This document shows positions 14,140 through 23,283 of a stretch of 64,000 nucleotides of DNA, in pieces. Position numbers and translations under genes: made by a program. Every line of letters starts with the position of its first letter. Position 1 is the first letter of the stretch. The DNA lies in the NCBI RefSeq assembly GCF_900583165.1, contig NZ_UTKY01000085.1, positions 62,001 to 126,000 of the forward strand, given 5' to 3'. Under the pieces are notes generated by a model. That model saw only the letters and a list, made by a program, of their open reading frames with translations. It did no database searches and was not told the DNA's origin. This DNA is from Pseudomonas viridiflava (GTDB lineage Bacteria; Pseudomonadota; Gammaproteobacteria; Pseudomonadales; Pseudomonadaceae).

Positions 14140-15621
14140 TTAAAGGGTTGCCACAAGCTGCTGATAGCGCTCGTAAGCCTGTTGATAGGCGCTGACACTG
14201 GCCGCCACCGGCAGGGTACGGCTGGCCGGGTCGACGCTCACGCATTTGTCGCACAGGCTGGCCAGGGGCTCGCCGGACTGACACCAGGCCGCCTGGATCG
14301 CCGCGCCCAACGCAGCGGCCTCGCTCTGTTCGGTGCAGATCACTTCGGTGTTCATGATATCGGCGACCATCTGGCGCCACACCGGGCTTTTCGAGCCGCC
14401 GCCGATCAGGCGAATACTCTGGCTTTGCAGGCCGGTCTGGCGCAGCAGGTCCAGGCCGTAGCGCAGGCCGAAGGTGGTGCCTTCGACCACGGCGCGACAC
14501 AGGTTGGCGCGGGTCAGGTTGGTCATGGTCAGGCCGTGCAGGCTGCCAGTAGCATGGGGCAGGGCGGGCACCCGTTCGCCATTAAGGAATGGCAGCATGC
14601 TCACGCCGTCGGCGCCGATAGGCGCCTGGTCAACCAAGGCATTGAAGGCGGCCAGGTCGAGTTCCAACAGCTCGCGGATGACGCCGGTGGCGTTGGTCAG
14701 GTTCATGGTGCAGATCAACGGCAACCAGCCGCCGCTGGATGAACAGAAGGTGGCGACTGATGCCTGCGGGCTCACGTTGGGCTGGTCGGCAAAGGCATAC
14801 ACGGTGCCCGATGAGCCCAGGCTCATGGTGATCACACCCGGCGCGATATTACCGGTGCCGATGGCGCCCATCATGTTGTCGCCGCCGCCACTGGACACGA
14901 TGGCGCTAGGGTTGATGCCCAAGCGTTCGGCGATGGCAGGCAGCACGGTGCCGACGGGTTGATCAGCCTCGATCAGTTCCGGCAGCGCAGCTTCAAGACG
15001 CCCGCTGGGGTCGATGTGCTTGAGCAGGTCTCTATCCCACTGGCGGCTGCGCACATTGAAGTAGCCCGTGCCCGACGCATCACCGTATTCGGCAACAGCG
15101 CGGCCGGTCAGCCAATAGTTGAGGTAGTCGTGGGGCAGCAGGACATGGGCGATGCGCGCAAAAATGTCCGGGTGCTGTTCGCGGGTCCACAGCAGTTTGG
15201 ACACGGTGTAGCCGGGTGCAATCGCCACGCCCAAGCGTTCCAGGGAGCCGCTTTCGCCGCCCAGGTGGTGGAGCAGGCGATCATTTTCGGGGGCGGTTTC
15301 GGTGTCGCACCACAGCTTGGCTGGGCGCAGTACCTGGCCTTGGTCATCGAGCAGCACCAGACCATGTTGCTGGCCGGAAACACCGATGCCGAGGATGGCC
15401 TGGCCGTCTACACCGGCCTGTTGCAGGGCGCTGTGGGTGGCTTCGATAAAGGCGTCGAGCCACTCTTGAGTGTCTTGCTCGCGACGGCCGTTGGCGCCAC
15501 TGATCAGGGTGTGGGCGGCGGCGCCCAGGCCCAGCACCTTGCCGCTGGAGGCGTCGAGGACGATAGCCTTTGTACCTTGGGTGCCGCAGTCGATGCCGAG
15601 GAACAGGTTTTGCTGGGTCAT
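14140..15621 (-). CDS. mtlY: Xylulokinase MtlY (FGGY family)
   Basis: FGGY sugar kinase of 493 residues. The N-terminal phosphate-binding loop is FLGIDCGTQGTKAIVLD; the second ATPase half has GGGDNMMGAIGTG and GGGSKSPVWRQMVADI. In the mannitol operon it phosphorylates the D-xylulose produced from D-arabitol by MtlD. The ATG at 15621 begins MTQQNLFLGID; the frame open upstream runs into a REPIN and is not coding. It is separated from mtlD by 141 bp containing that REPIN. Confidence 0.94.
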   Translation of the reverse strand: MTQQNLFLGIDCGTQGTKAIVLDASSGKVLGLGAAAHTLISGANGRREQDTQEWLDAFIEATHSALQQAGVDGQAILGIGVSGQQHGLVLLDDQGQVLRPAKLWCDTETAPENDRLLHHLGGESGSLERLGVAIAPGYTVSKLLWTREQHPDIFARIAHVLLPHDYLNYWLTGRAVAEYGDASGTGYFNVRSRQWDRDLLKHIDPSGRLEAALPELIEADQPVGTVLPAIAERLGINPSAIVSSGGGDNMMGAIGTGNIAPGVITMSLGSSGTVYAFADQPNVSPQASVATFCSSSGGWLPLICTMNLTNATGVIRELLELDLAAFNALVDQAPIGADGVSMLPFLNGERVPALPHATGSLHGLTMTNLTRANLCRAVVEGTTFGLRYGLDLLRQTGLQSQSIRLIGGGSKSPVWRQMVADIMNTEVICTEQSEAAALGAAIQAAWCQSGEPLASLCDKCVSVDPASRTLPVAASVSAYQQAYERYQQLVATL

Positions 15622-15671
15622 GAGGATTTGCTCAGCAGTATTATTTTTCTGGGTTGGCAATGCAGTCCAAT

Positions 15672-15758
15672 GTGGGAGGGGGCTTGCCCCCGATTGCTGT
15701 GTGTCAGTCACAGATGTTTTGGCTGATCCACCACTATCGGGGGCAAGCCCCCTCTCAC
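15672..15758. repeat. REPIN between mtlD and mtlY
   Basis: GTGGGAGGGGGCTTGCCCCCGAT at the left, inverted copy at the right (GGGGGCAAGCCCCCTCTCAC, one mismatch in the outer arm). It interrupts the operon between the dehydrogenase and kinase genes. A hairpin pair here could shield the 3' end of upstream mRNA from exonucleases. Confidence 0.9.
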
Positions 15759-15762
15759 ATTT

Positions 15763-17238
15763 TTAAGCCGGTTTCTTCAGCAGGTTTTGCAGGGTTTGGG
15801 TGACACCGTTGTCGCGCAGGCTTGCGTAACACCGCTCAAACGCTGCCACAAACTCAGGCGAATTGGGAATAGCCGTGCCAAAAATCTCCTCGACGCCCAA
15901 CAGGCGCTGGCTGATCAAGGCATCATCACTCACCAGGCCCTGACAAAATTCAGCACGTGGGTCCGGGATCTTATAGCTCACGCCGTGCTCATCCACCCCC
16001 TTCAAATACAACGCCCAAGCCGCCACCACCAACGCTGCACGTTCAGTCTCACGGCCATCGGCAATCAAGCGGTTGATGGTCGGCACGGTGAATTTTGGAA
16101 ACTTCGACGAGCCATCGGAGCACACCCGCTCCAGCTGATCGGCAATCGCCTGGTTGGAGAAGCGGTCCACCAGCGTCTGCTTGTATTCGGTCAGGTCGAT
16201 GCCGGGTACGGGTGCCAGGTTCGGCGTGACGTCCAGGTCCATGTAGGCGCGCATATAGGCCACGAAAACCGGGTCGTTCATGGTTTCGTGCACAAACCGA
16301 TAACCCTTGAGAAAACCCAGGTAGGTCAGGGCCAGATGACTGCCGTTAAGCAAACCGATTTTCATCTCTTCATAAGGCGTCACATCGTCGGTGAACTGCA
16401 CGCCGACTTTTTCCCAGGCCGGGCGGCCGTTGACGAATTTGTCTTCGAGCACCCACTGCACAAACGGCTCGCACACCACCGGCCAGGCATCGTCGATGCC
16501 GTGTTCGTCGTGCAGTTGCAGACGATGGGCGGTGCTGGTCATCGGTGTGATGCGGTCGACCATAGCATTCGGGAAACTCACATTGGCCTTGATCCAGTCA
16601 TGCAGCTCGGCGTCGTGCAGGGCGGCGAAGGCCAGCAAGGCTTTGCGCGTGACGGCGCCGTTGTGGGGCAGGTTATCGCAGGACATCACGGTAAAGGCCG
16701 GGATGCCGGCGGCGCGGCGTTGGGTCAGCGCGGCGCAGATGAAGCCGAACACGGTTTTTGGCGCCTTGGGGTGCGCCAGGTCGTGCTGGATCTGCGGCAA
16801 GTGGGCCATGAACTCGCCATTGCTGTCGTCGATGCAGTAGCCGCCTTCGGTGATGGTCAGCGAGACGATGCGAATCTCTGGGCTGGCGAGCTTGTCGATC
16901 AAGGCCTGGGCGCCGTCTTCGGCCAGCAGCATATCGCTGATGGCGCCGATCACGCGCACTTCGGTGTCGTCGGTGTCGCCCAGTTCATACAGGGTAAACA
17001 GGTAGTCCTGGCCGGCCAGGTCGTCGCGGGCCTTGCGGTCTTCGGCACGCAGGCCAACGCCGCAGATGCTCCAGTCCAAGCCCTCGCCGGTATTCATCAA
17101 CGCATCGGTGTAATAGGCCTGGTGCGCCCGGTGGAAACCACCAACACCGATATGGGCGATGCCCTGCGAGGTTTTGGTATAAGTCGGCAGTTGCACTTCT
17201 GGCGCCAACTGAGTGAGGTTTTGTTTATTCAGTTTCAT
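15763..17238 (-). CDS. mtlD: Mannitol 2-dehydrogenase MtlD
   Basis: Long-chain polyol dehydrogenase of 491 residues that oxidises D-mannitol to fructose, and sorbitol and arabitol to keto-sugars, with NAD+. The NAD-binding region contains AHIGVGGFHRAHQAYYTD near the N-terminus; the C-terminal domain has KIGLLNGSHLALTYLGFLKG, which holds the catalytic lysine and the conserved Asn/His. The ATG at 17238 is used; a GTG lies one codon upstream. It follows mtlK by 16 nt. Confidence 0.95.
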   Translation of the reverse strand: MKLNKQNLTQLAPEVQLPTYTKTSQGIAHIGVGGFHRAHQAYYTDALMNTGEGLDWSICGVGLRAEDRKARDDLAGQDYLFTLYELGDTDDTEVRVIGAISDMLLAEDGAQALIDKLASPEIRIVSLTITEGGYCIDDSNGEFMAHLPQIQHDLAHPKAPKTVFGFICAALTQRRAAGIPAFTVMSCDNLPHNGAVTRKALLAFAALHDAELHDWIKANVSFPNAMVDRITPMTSTAHRLQLHDEHGIDDAWPVVCEPFVQWVLEDKFVNGRPAWEKVGVQFTDDVTPYEEMKIGLLNGSHLALTYLGFLKGYRFVHETMNDPVFVAYMRAYMDLDVTPNLAPVPGIDLTEYKQTLVDRFSNQAIADQLERVCSDGSSKFPKFTVPTINRLIADGRETERAALVVAAWALYLKGVDEHGVSYKIPDPRAEFCQGLVSDDALISQRLLGVEEIFGTAIPNSPEFVAAFERCYASLRDNGVTQTLQNLLKKPA

Positions 17239-17254
17239 CACAACTCTCGCAAAA

Positions 17255-18358
<1,104 letters not shown>

Positions 18359-18382
18359 GGGATGGGCCTCCGCTTGGAATTA

Positions 18383-19213
18383 TTATTTAACGGCGCCGAA
18401 GGACAAGCCGCGTACCAATTGCTTCTGGCTGATCCAGCCAAAGATCAGGATCGGCGCGCAGGCCAGGGTCGACACGGCCGACAATTTGGCCCAGAACAAC
18501 CCTTCGGGGCTGGAGTAGGAGGCGATCAGCGCAGTCAATGGCGCGGCGCTCGACGAGGTCAGGTTCAGCGACCAGAACGCCTCGTTCCAGCACAGGATCA
18601 GCGACAGCAATACCGTGGACGCCAGGCCACCCTTGGCAATCGGCAGCAGTACGCGGACCATTTCCTGCCACAGCGTGGCGCCATCGAGACGAGCGGCTTC
18701 GAGGATGTCCTTGGGGATGTCCTTGAAGTAGGTGTAAACCATCCACACCACGATCGGCAGGTTGATCAGGGTGTAGATGATGATCAGCGCGATACGCGTA
18801 TCCAACAGGCCAAAGCTCTTGGCCAGCAGGTAGATCGGCATCAGCACGCCGACCGGTGGCAGCATTTTGGTCGACAGCATCCACAGCAGCGTGCCCTTGG
18901 TACGCTGGGTTTCGTAGAACGCCATGGAGTAGGCGGCGGGTACCGAAATCAGCAGGCACAACGCCGTGGCGCTGAAAGAAATCACCACCGAGTTCCAGGC
19001 ATAGGCGAAGTAATTGCTGCGCTCGTTGATGTGCAGGTAGTTCTCCAGCGTCGGCGTGAAGATGAACTGCGGCGGCGTGGCGAATGCATCGATTTCGGTC
19101 TTGAAGCTGGTCAGCACCATCCAGAAGATCGGGAAGAAGATCAGGATCGCGATGGCCCAGGCCAACGTGCCGAGCAACAGGCTTTGCAGGCGGCGGGATT
19201 GTTGAAGCGTCAT
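18383..19213 (-). CDS. mtlG: Polyol ABC transporter permease MtlG
   Basis: Inner-membrane permease of 276 residues, MalG-like, with about six helices. The ATPase-docking EAA loop reads EAARLDGATLWQEMVRVLLP. The N-terminal region SLLLGTLAWAIAILIFFPIFW is helix 1. It follows mtlF by 10 nt and pairs with it to form the channel. Confidence 0.94.
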   Translation of the reverse strand: MTLQQSRRLQSLLLGTLAWAIAILIFFPIFWMVLTSFKTEIDAFATPPQFIFTPTLENYLHINERSNYFAYAWNSVVISFSATALCLLISVPAAYSMAFYETQRTKGTLLWMLSTKMLPPVGVLMPIYLLAKSFGLLDTRIALIIIYTLINLPIVVWMVYTYFKDIPKDILEAARLDGATLWQEMVRVLLPIAKGGLASTVLLSLILCWNEAFWSLNLTSSSAAPLTALIASYSSPEGLFWAKLSAVSTLACAPILIFGWISQKQLVRGLSFGAVK

Positions 19214-19223
19214 AGCGCGGCCC

Positions 19224-20114
19224 TCAAGGCTTGTCAGTCAGGTTTTTGCCGATCATCCGCACCAGGATGATCGCCGCGATATTGGCAATGACCACGGCAA
19301 TCAAGCCGCCGGCCGAGGCCATGCCCACGTCGAACTGCACCAGCGCCTGGTTGTAGATCAGGTAGGCGAGGTTGGTCGACGCGTAGCCGGGGCCACCGTT
19401 GGTGGTGGTGAAGATTTCGGCGAACACCGAGAGCAAAAAGATCGTCTCTATCATCACCACCACGGCGATCGGGCGGGCCAGGTGGGGCAGGGTGAGGTGC
19501 CAGAAGATCGCGATGGCGCCGGCACCGTCCAGGCGTGCGGCTTCCTTTTGTTCCTGATCGAGGGACTGCATGGCCGTCATCAGCAGCAGGATCGCGAAGG
19601 GCAGCCATTGCCACGACACAATGATGATGATCGACAGCAACGGGTAGTGCGCCAGCCAGTCCACCGGCTCGGCGCCGAAGAACTTCCACACCGCAGCGAG
19701 GATTCCTGACACCGGGTGAAAAATCAGGTTCTTCCAGATCAGCGCACCGACGGTGGGCATGATGAAGAAGGGCGAGATCAACAACACCCGCACAATGCCA
19801 CGGCCCAGGAACTCACTGGCCTCCAGCAGGGCGCTGATCAACACCCCGAACACCACGCTGATCAGCAACACACTGCCCACCAGCAACAGCGTGTTGGTGG
19901 CGCCGGGCAAGAAGCCCGAGTCGGTGATGAAGTAGGTGAAGTTTTCCAACCCCACGAATTGATTTTCGCCGGGGTAGAGCAGGTTGTAGCGGATCAGCGA
20001 GAAGTACAGGGTCATGCCCAGCGGCACGATCATCCACAACAGCAGCAAGGCTACCGAAGGGCTGACAAGGAACCAGCCGGGGTTGGCCAGGCGGTTTTTG
20101 GGTGGTGTATTCAT
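19224..20114 (-). CDS. mtlF: Polyol ABC transporter permease MtlF
   Basis: Inner-membrane permease of 296 residues, MalF-like, with six helices. Its EAA loop is EAARLDGAGAIAIFWHLTLP. I use the ATG at 20114; a GTG three codons upstream (20123) is possible and neither start has a strong ribosome site. The gene is separated from mtlE by a 153-bp gap that is mostly REPIN, consistent with lower expression of permeases than of the binding protein. Confidence 0.93.
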   Translation of the reverse strand: MNTPPKNRLANPGWFLVSPSVALLLLWMIVPLGMTLYFSLIRYNLLYPGENQFVGLENFTYFITDSGFLPGATNTLLLVGSVLLISVVFGVLISALLEASEFLGRGIVRVLLISPFFIMPTVGALIWKNLIFHPVSGILAAVWKFFGAEPVDWLAHYPLLSIIIIVSWQWLPFAILLLMTAMQSLDQEQKEAARLDGAGAIAIFWHLTLPHLARPIAVVVMIETIFLLSVFAEIFTTTNGGPGYASTNLAYLIYNQALVQFDVGMASAGGLIAVVIANIAAIILVRMIGKNLTDKP

Positions 20115-20158
20115 GGTATTCACGACCGGTACAGAGCAAGAATCGGAGTGCGGTCAAT

Positions 20159-20245
20159 GTGGGAGGGGGCTTGCCCCCGATAGCAATCTACCAGTTGATG
20201 AGTCTTTGCCTGATACACCGTCATCGGGGGCAAGCTCCCTCCCAC
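20159..20245. repeat. REPIN between mtlE and mtlF
   Basis: GTGGGAGGGGGCTTGCCCCCGAT and its inverted copy (GGGGGCAAGCTCCCTCCCAC, one mismatch) separated by about 40 nt. It sits directly downstream of the binding-protein gene, the same position as the REP sequence between malE and malF in E. coli, which stabilises malE mRNA. Confidence 0.9.
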
Positions 20246-20267
20246 ATTTGACTGTGGTGAGGTCGGG

Positions 20268-21578
20268 TTACTTGGGGTAACCAGCCCGCTTCATTTCGCG
20301 CTCGGTGGTGGTCTGCGCGGCGGTCAATGCAGCATCCACCGTCTGCTGACCGGTCAACGCTCCCGAGAAGAACTTGCCGACCTGGGTGCCAATCGCCTGG
20401 AACTCAGGAATAGTCACCAACTGGATACCGATATACGGCACCGGCTTGAGCGTCGGCTTGGTCGGGTCCGCGACTTTCAGCGACTCCAGCGTCACCTTGG
20501 CAAACGGCGCAGCCTTCATGTACTCGTCGCTGTAGGTGGACTTGCGCGTGCCTGGCGGCACGTTGGCCACACCATCGGTCTTGGCCACCAGCGCGCCGTA
20601 TTCCTTGGAAGTTGCCCAACTGGTGAACACCTTGGCGGCGTCCTTGGCCTTGGAACTGGTCGGGATCGCCAGGCTCCAGGAGTACAGCCACGAGGTGCCT
20701 TTATCGGTCTTCTCGTGAGGGGCAAAGGTGAAACCGACATGGTCAGCCACTTTGCTTTGGGTCTTGTCGGTGACAAATGAGCCGGCCACGCTGGCATCGA
20801 CCCAGATTGCGCACTTGCCGCTGTTGAACAGCGCCAGGTTTTCGTTGAAGCCGTTGCTGGAAGCACCCGGCGGGCCGGATTTTTTCATGTTGTCGACGTA
20901 GAAGTTCAGCGCGTCCTTCCATTCAGGGCCGTTGAATTCCGGTTGCCATTTCTCGTCGAACCAGCGCGCACCGTAGCCATTGGCCAGGGTGGTGATCAGC
21001 GCCATGTTTTCGCCCCAACCGGCTTTGCCACGCAGGCACAGGCCGTACTGCTCTTTGGACTTATCGGTGAGTTTGCTGGCGAATTCGCTGATCTGCGTCC
21101 AGGTCGGATGCTCAGGCATGGTCAGCCCGGCGTCCTTGAACAGGTCGGTGCGGTAATAGGTGATCGAGCTTTCGGCATAGAACGGCAGGGCGTACAGCGA
21201 GCCTTTGACGGACAAACCGTCACGTACTGAAGGGAACACATCATCAAGATCGTAGGACGCTGGCAGATCCTTCATCGGCTCCAGCCAACCCTTGGCGCCC
21301 CAGAGTGCAGCTTCGTACATGCCGATGGTCAACACATCGAACTGCCCGCCTTGGGTGGCGATGTCGGTAGTCAGGCGTTGGCGCAGCACGTTTTCTTCGA
21401 GCACCACCCAGTTCAGCTTGATCTCCGGATGCTCGGCCTCGAAGGTTTTCGAGAGCTTCTGCATGCGGATCATGTCGCTGTTGTTGACGGTGGCAATGGT
21501 CAAGGTCTGCGCGCCAAGGCTGACGGCGCTGATAGTCAAGCAGGTGGATGCAAGCAGTACTTTTGCTGTGAACTTCAT
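20268..21578 (-). CDS. mtlE: Polyol ABC transporter periplasmic binding protein MtlE
   Basis: Extracellular solute-binding protein of 436 residues (family 1) for mannitol, sorbitol and arabitol. Signal peptide MKFTAKVLLASTCLTISAVS, cleavage near LGAQT. The mature protein starts LTIATVNNSDMIRMQKLSKT and has the GGQFDVLTIGMYEAALWGAK region. The ATG at 21578 gives a clean signal peptide; a few codons are open upstream. It is the first gene of the operon, with a good sigma-70 promoter at 21670-21698. Confidence 0.95.
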   Translation of the reverse strand: MKFTAKVLLASTCLTISAVSLGAQTLTIATVNNSDMIRMQKLSKTFEAEHPEIKLNWVVLEENVLRQRLTTDIATQGGQFDVLTIGMYEAALWGAKGWLEPMKDLPASYDLDDVFPSVRDGLSVKGSLYALPFYAESSITYYRTDLFKDAGLTMPEHPTWTQISEFASKLTDKSKEQYGLCLRGKAGWGENMALITTLANGYGARWFDEKWQPEFNGPEWKDALNFYVDNMKKSGPPGASSNGFNENLALFNSGKCAIWVDASVAGSFVTDKTQSKVADHVGFTFAPHEKTDKGTSWLYSWSLAIPTSSKAKDAAKVFTSWATSKEYGALVAKTDGVANVPPGTRKSTYSDEYMKAAPFAKVTLESLKVADPTKPTLKPVPYIGIQLVTIPEFQAIGTQVGKFFSGALTGQQTVDAALTAAQTTTEREMKRAGYPK

Positions 21579-21669
21579 CGCGCACTCCATTTCCGCGCCC
21601 AGGGGGCTACAGAAGGACAGTTATTGTTGTTGTGTCTTCCTACAGGGAGTCAGGAAGAGTGTGCGGTTG

Positions 21670-21698
21670 ATTACAGCCTTGAAATGGGGTTGTGACAA
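21670..21698 (-). promoter_or_regulatory. Sigma-70 promoter of the mtl operon
   Basis: On the minus strand TTGTCA (21698-21693) and TGTAAT (21675-21670) are spaced by 17 nt; each has one mismatch to consensus. Predicted start near 21663, with an untranslated leader of about 85 nt before mtlE. Confidence 0.65.
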
Positions 21699-21708
21699 AT
21701 CCTTGGGA

Positions 21709-21736
21709 GCACTGGGACTGATACTTTTTTGCACTG
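21709..21736 (-). promoter_or_regulatory. Probable MtlR activator sites
   Basis: CAGTGC occurs twice in direct orientation on the minus strand (21736-21731 and 21714-21709), 22 bp apart, i.e. two helical turns, with the nearer copy 11 bp upstream of the -35 box. That is the usual geometry for an AraC-family activator. MtlR is encoded just upstream. Confidence 0.5.
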
Positions 21737-21767
21737 TGATCCGGTCGCTGAGCGTAAGCGCGACCTT

Positions 21768-22205
21768 TTATGTTTTTTCGGCTGGGGGCCAGGGGCCTTG
21801 TACTTGTATGTTTTGGATCACCATTTTACGTTTGGAGGCCAATTTAAACGCGACGCGAAACTCTCCGATCCTTGAGGACAGCAGATAGAACTCATAGAGA
21901 GCGGGCTTCACGGGCTCAATATTGGGCATTTCCTGAACTTCACCGTCTAGCCCGGCGCATTGGAGTGTTTCATTGGGCAATTCACCCCGCAGGCGAATAA
22001 CCACTCTGACGGTGGTCTGCCGGGGAAAGCGGATGCCAAAGTCTCGCTGCACCTCCGTCGAGAACCAGCGATTTACCGGACCATCCCCGGTGGGATCGTC
22101 CGGTAAGATTTCGCCCTCACCCGTCCATCCATGGGTTTCGCCAGGGGTACTGAAGTAAGCGATTTCGTTGATGATCTTGGGTGTTTTATCCGCTTTTTTG
22201 CCCAT
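21768..22205 (-). CDS. Hypothetical protein between mtlR and mtlE
   Basis: Protein of 145 residues that I do not recognise. No signal peptide or membrane helix. It is predicted to be mostly beta: alternating patterns such as TTVRVVIRLRGEL, ALYEFYLLSS and GEFRVAFKL suggest a sandwich fold, with a conserved-looking GETHGWTGEGEILPDDP loop near the N-terminus. The start at 22205 lacks a clear ribosome site. The gene is on the same strand as mtlR and mtlE, 100 nt after mtlR, and ends 70 nt before the mtlE promoter. No coding bias argument was made beyond its frame. A functional link with mannitol is not shown. Confidence 0.65.
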   Translation of the reverse strand: MGKKADKTPKIINEIAYFSTPGETHGWTGEGEILPDDPTGDGPVNRWFSTEVQRDFGIRFPRQTTVRVVIRLRGELPNETLQCAGLDGEVQEMPNIEPVKPALYEFYLLSSRIGEFRVAFKLASKRKMVIQNIQVQGPWPPAEKT

Positions 22206-22263
22206 GGCGCGGTGCTCTATTGTGCAGAAGGTTCCAGCTTGAGCGCTTCCAATGGGCGGTGAT

Positions 22264-22281
22264 ACTGTTAGAAGTAACAGT
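22264..22281. promoter_or_regulatory. Perfect dyad downstream of mtlR
   Basis: ACTGTTA, spacer GAAG, TAACAGT: perfect 7-bp arms. It lies 59-76 bp upstream of the unrecognised gene at 21768-22205 and 25 bp after the mtlR stop. It has no T-run in either direction, so it is more likely an operator than a terminator. No known consensus was matched. Confidence 0.35.
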
Positions 22282-22305
22282 TCAGACGAGCGGCGATCTG
22301 TCGGC

Positions 22306-23211
22306 TCAAGCCAGATTTTGCTCGGTCAACCGCTGTACCGCCAGGCGTCGGTAATGGGACGGCGTCATGCCTTTGAGCTGCTGAAAACGCCGATTGAAGT
22401 TGGAGATATTGTTAAACCCGGATTCGAAGCAGACATCGGTCACGGCCTTATCGCCATCAGCCAGGAGTTCGCAGGACTTGCTGATACGCAAGCGGTTAAC
22501 GAATTCGATAAACGTGCGTCCGGTGGCTTGTTTGAACACCCGAGAAAAGTACGTGGGCTTCATCCCCAGGTACTCCGCGACTTCTTCAAGCGATAATTCC
22601 CGCGCGTAGTGCGCGAAGATGTAATCAACGGCGCGGTTGGTGCGGTCGATGCTGTGTTCATCCGCCAACTGCGGGGTGGTGACGCCGGACAGCAACTGGT
22701 AGTCGTCACACGCGCTCAATACATCCAGCAGGATAAAGAAGTGCCCCAGGCGCGCCATGCCTTGGGCTTCCTCAATGCGCTGCATCAATGTCATCGCCTG
22801 GGCGATGGTTTTTTTGCAACGAAACTCGATGCCGTACTGCGCGCGCTCCAGCAGCGGTGACAGGGTCTTGAGCTCGGCGAAGCTCTGGCTGGCGCTTTCG
22901 AACAGCTCATAAGTGAAGTTCACCAGCATGTCGCGCTTGGGCACCACCTCGTCTTCCTCGACCTGGCTGATCCAGTTGTGGGGCAGGTTGGGGCCGGTGA
23001 GGAACAGGCTTTCCGGATAGAAGTTGCCGATGTAATCGCCGATAAACACCTTGCCGGAACTGGCGACGATCAGGTGCAGCTCGTACTCCTTATGGAAGTG
23101 CCAGCGCACCAGCGGGCACGGGAAGCCGTGCTGGCGATAGATGATGGACAGACCGTTGTGATCGTCCATCAGCTCGTAGGAAGGGTCGGTGATGCGCGTT
23201 GCTCGGGTCAT
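22306..23211 (-). CDS. mtlR: AraC-family activator MtlR
   Basis: Transcription activator of 301 residues for mannitol, sorbitol and arabitol catabolism. The N-terminal cupin-like part (about 15-110, FPCPLVRWHFHKEYELHLIV) senses the polyol. The C-terminal AraC/XylS domain (about 200-295) has two helix-turn-helix units: ELSLEEVAEYLGMKPTYFSR and V-T-D-V-C-F-E-S-G-F-N-N-I-S-N-F. It lies upstream of the mtl operon on the same strand, as in P. fluorescens DSM 50106, and its probable sites lie before mtlE. Confidence 0.94.
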   Translation of the reverse strand: MTRATRITDPSYELMDDHNGLSIIYRQHGFPCPLVRWHFHKEYELHLIVASSGKVFIGDYIGNFYPESLFLTGPNLPHNWISQVEEDEVVPKRDMLVNFTYELFESASQSFAELKTLSPLLERAQYGIEFRCKKTIAQAMTLMQRIEEAQGMARLGHFFILLDVLSACDDYQLLSGVTTPQLADEHSIDRTNRAVDYIFAHYARELSLEEVAEYLGMKPTYFSRVFKQATGRTFIEFVNRLRISKSCELLADGDKAVTDVCFESGFNNISNFNRRFQQLKGMTPSHYRRLAVQRLTEQNLA

Positions 23212-23283
23212 GGTGCCGTCGCTTTATTGTGATTGCTGCGTAGGATAATGCCCCCTCGCGCACGACCTCGCCAGCGCCGTTGT

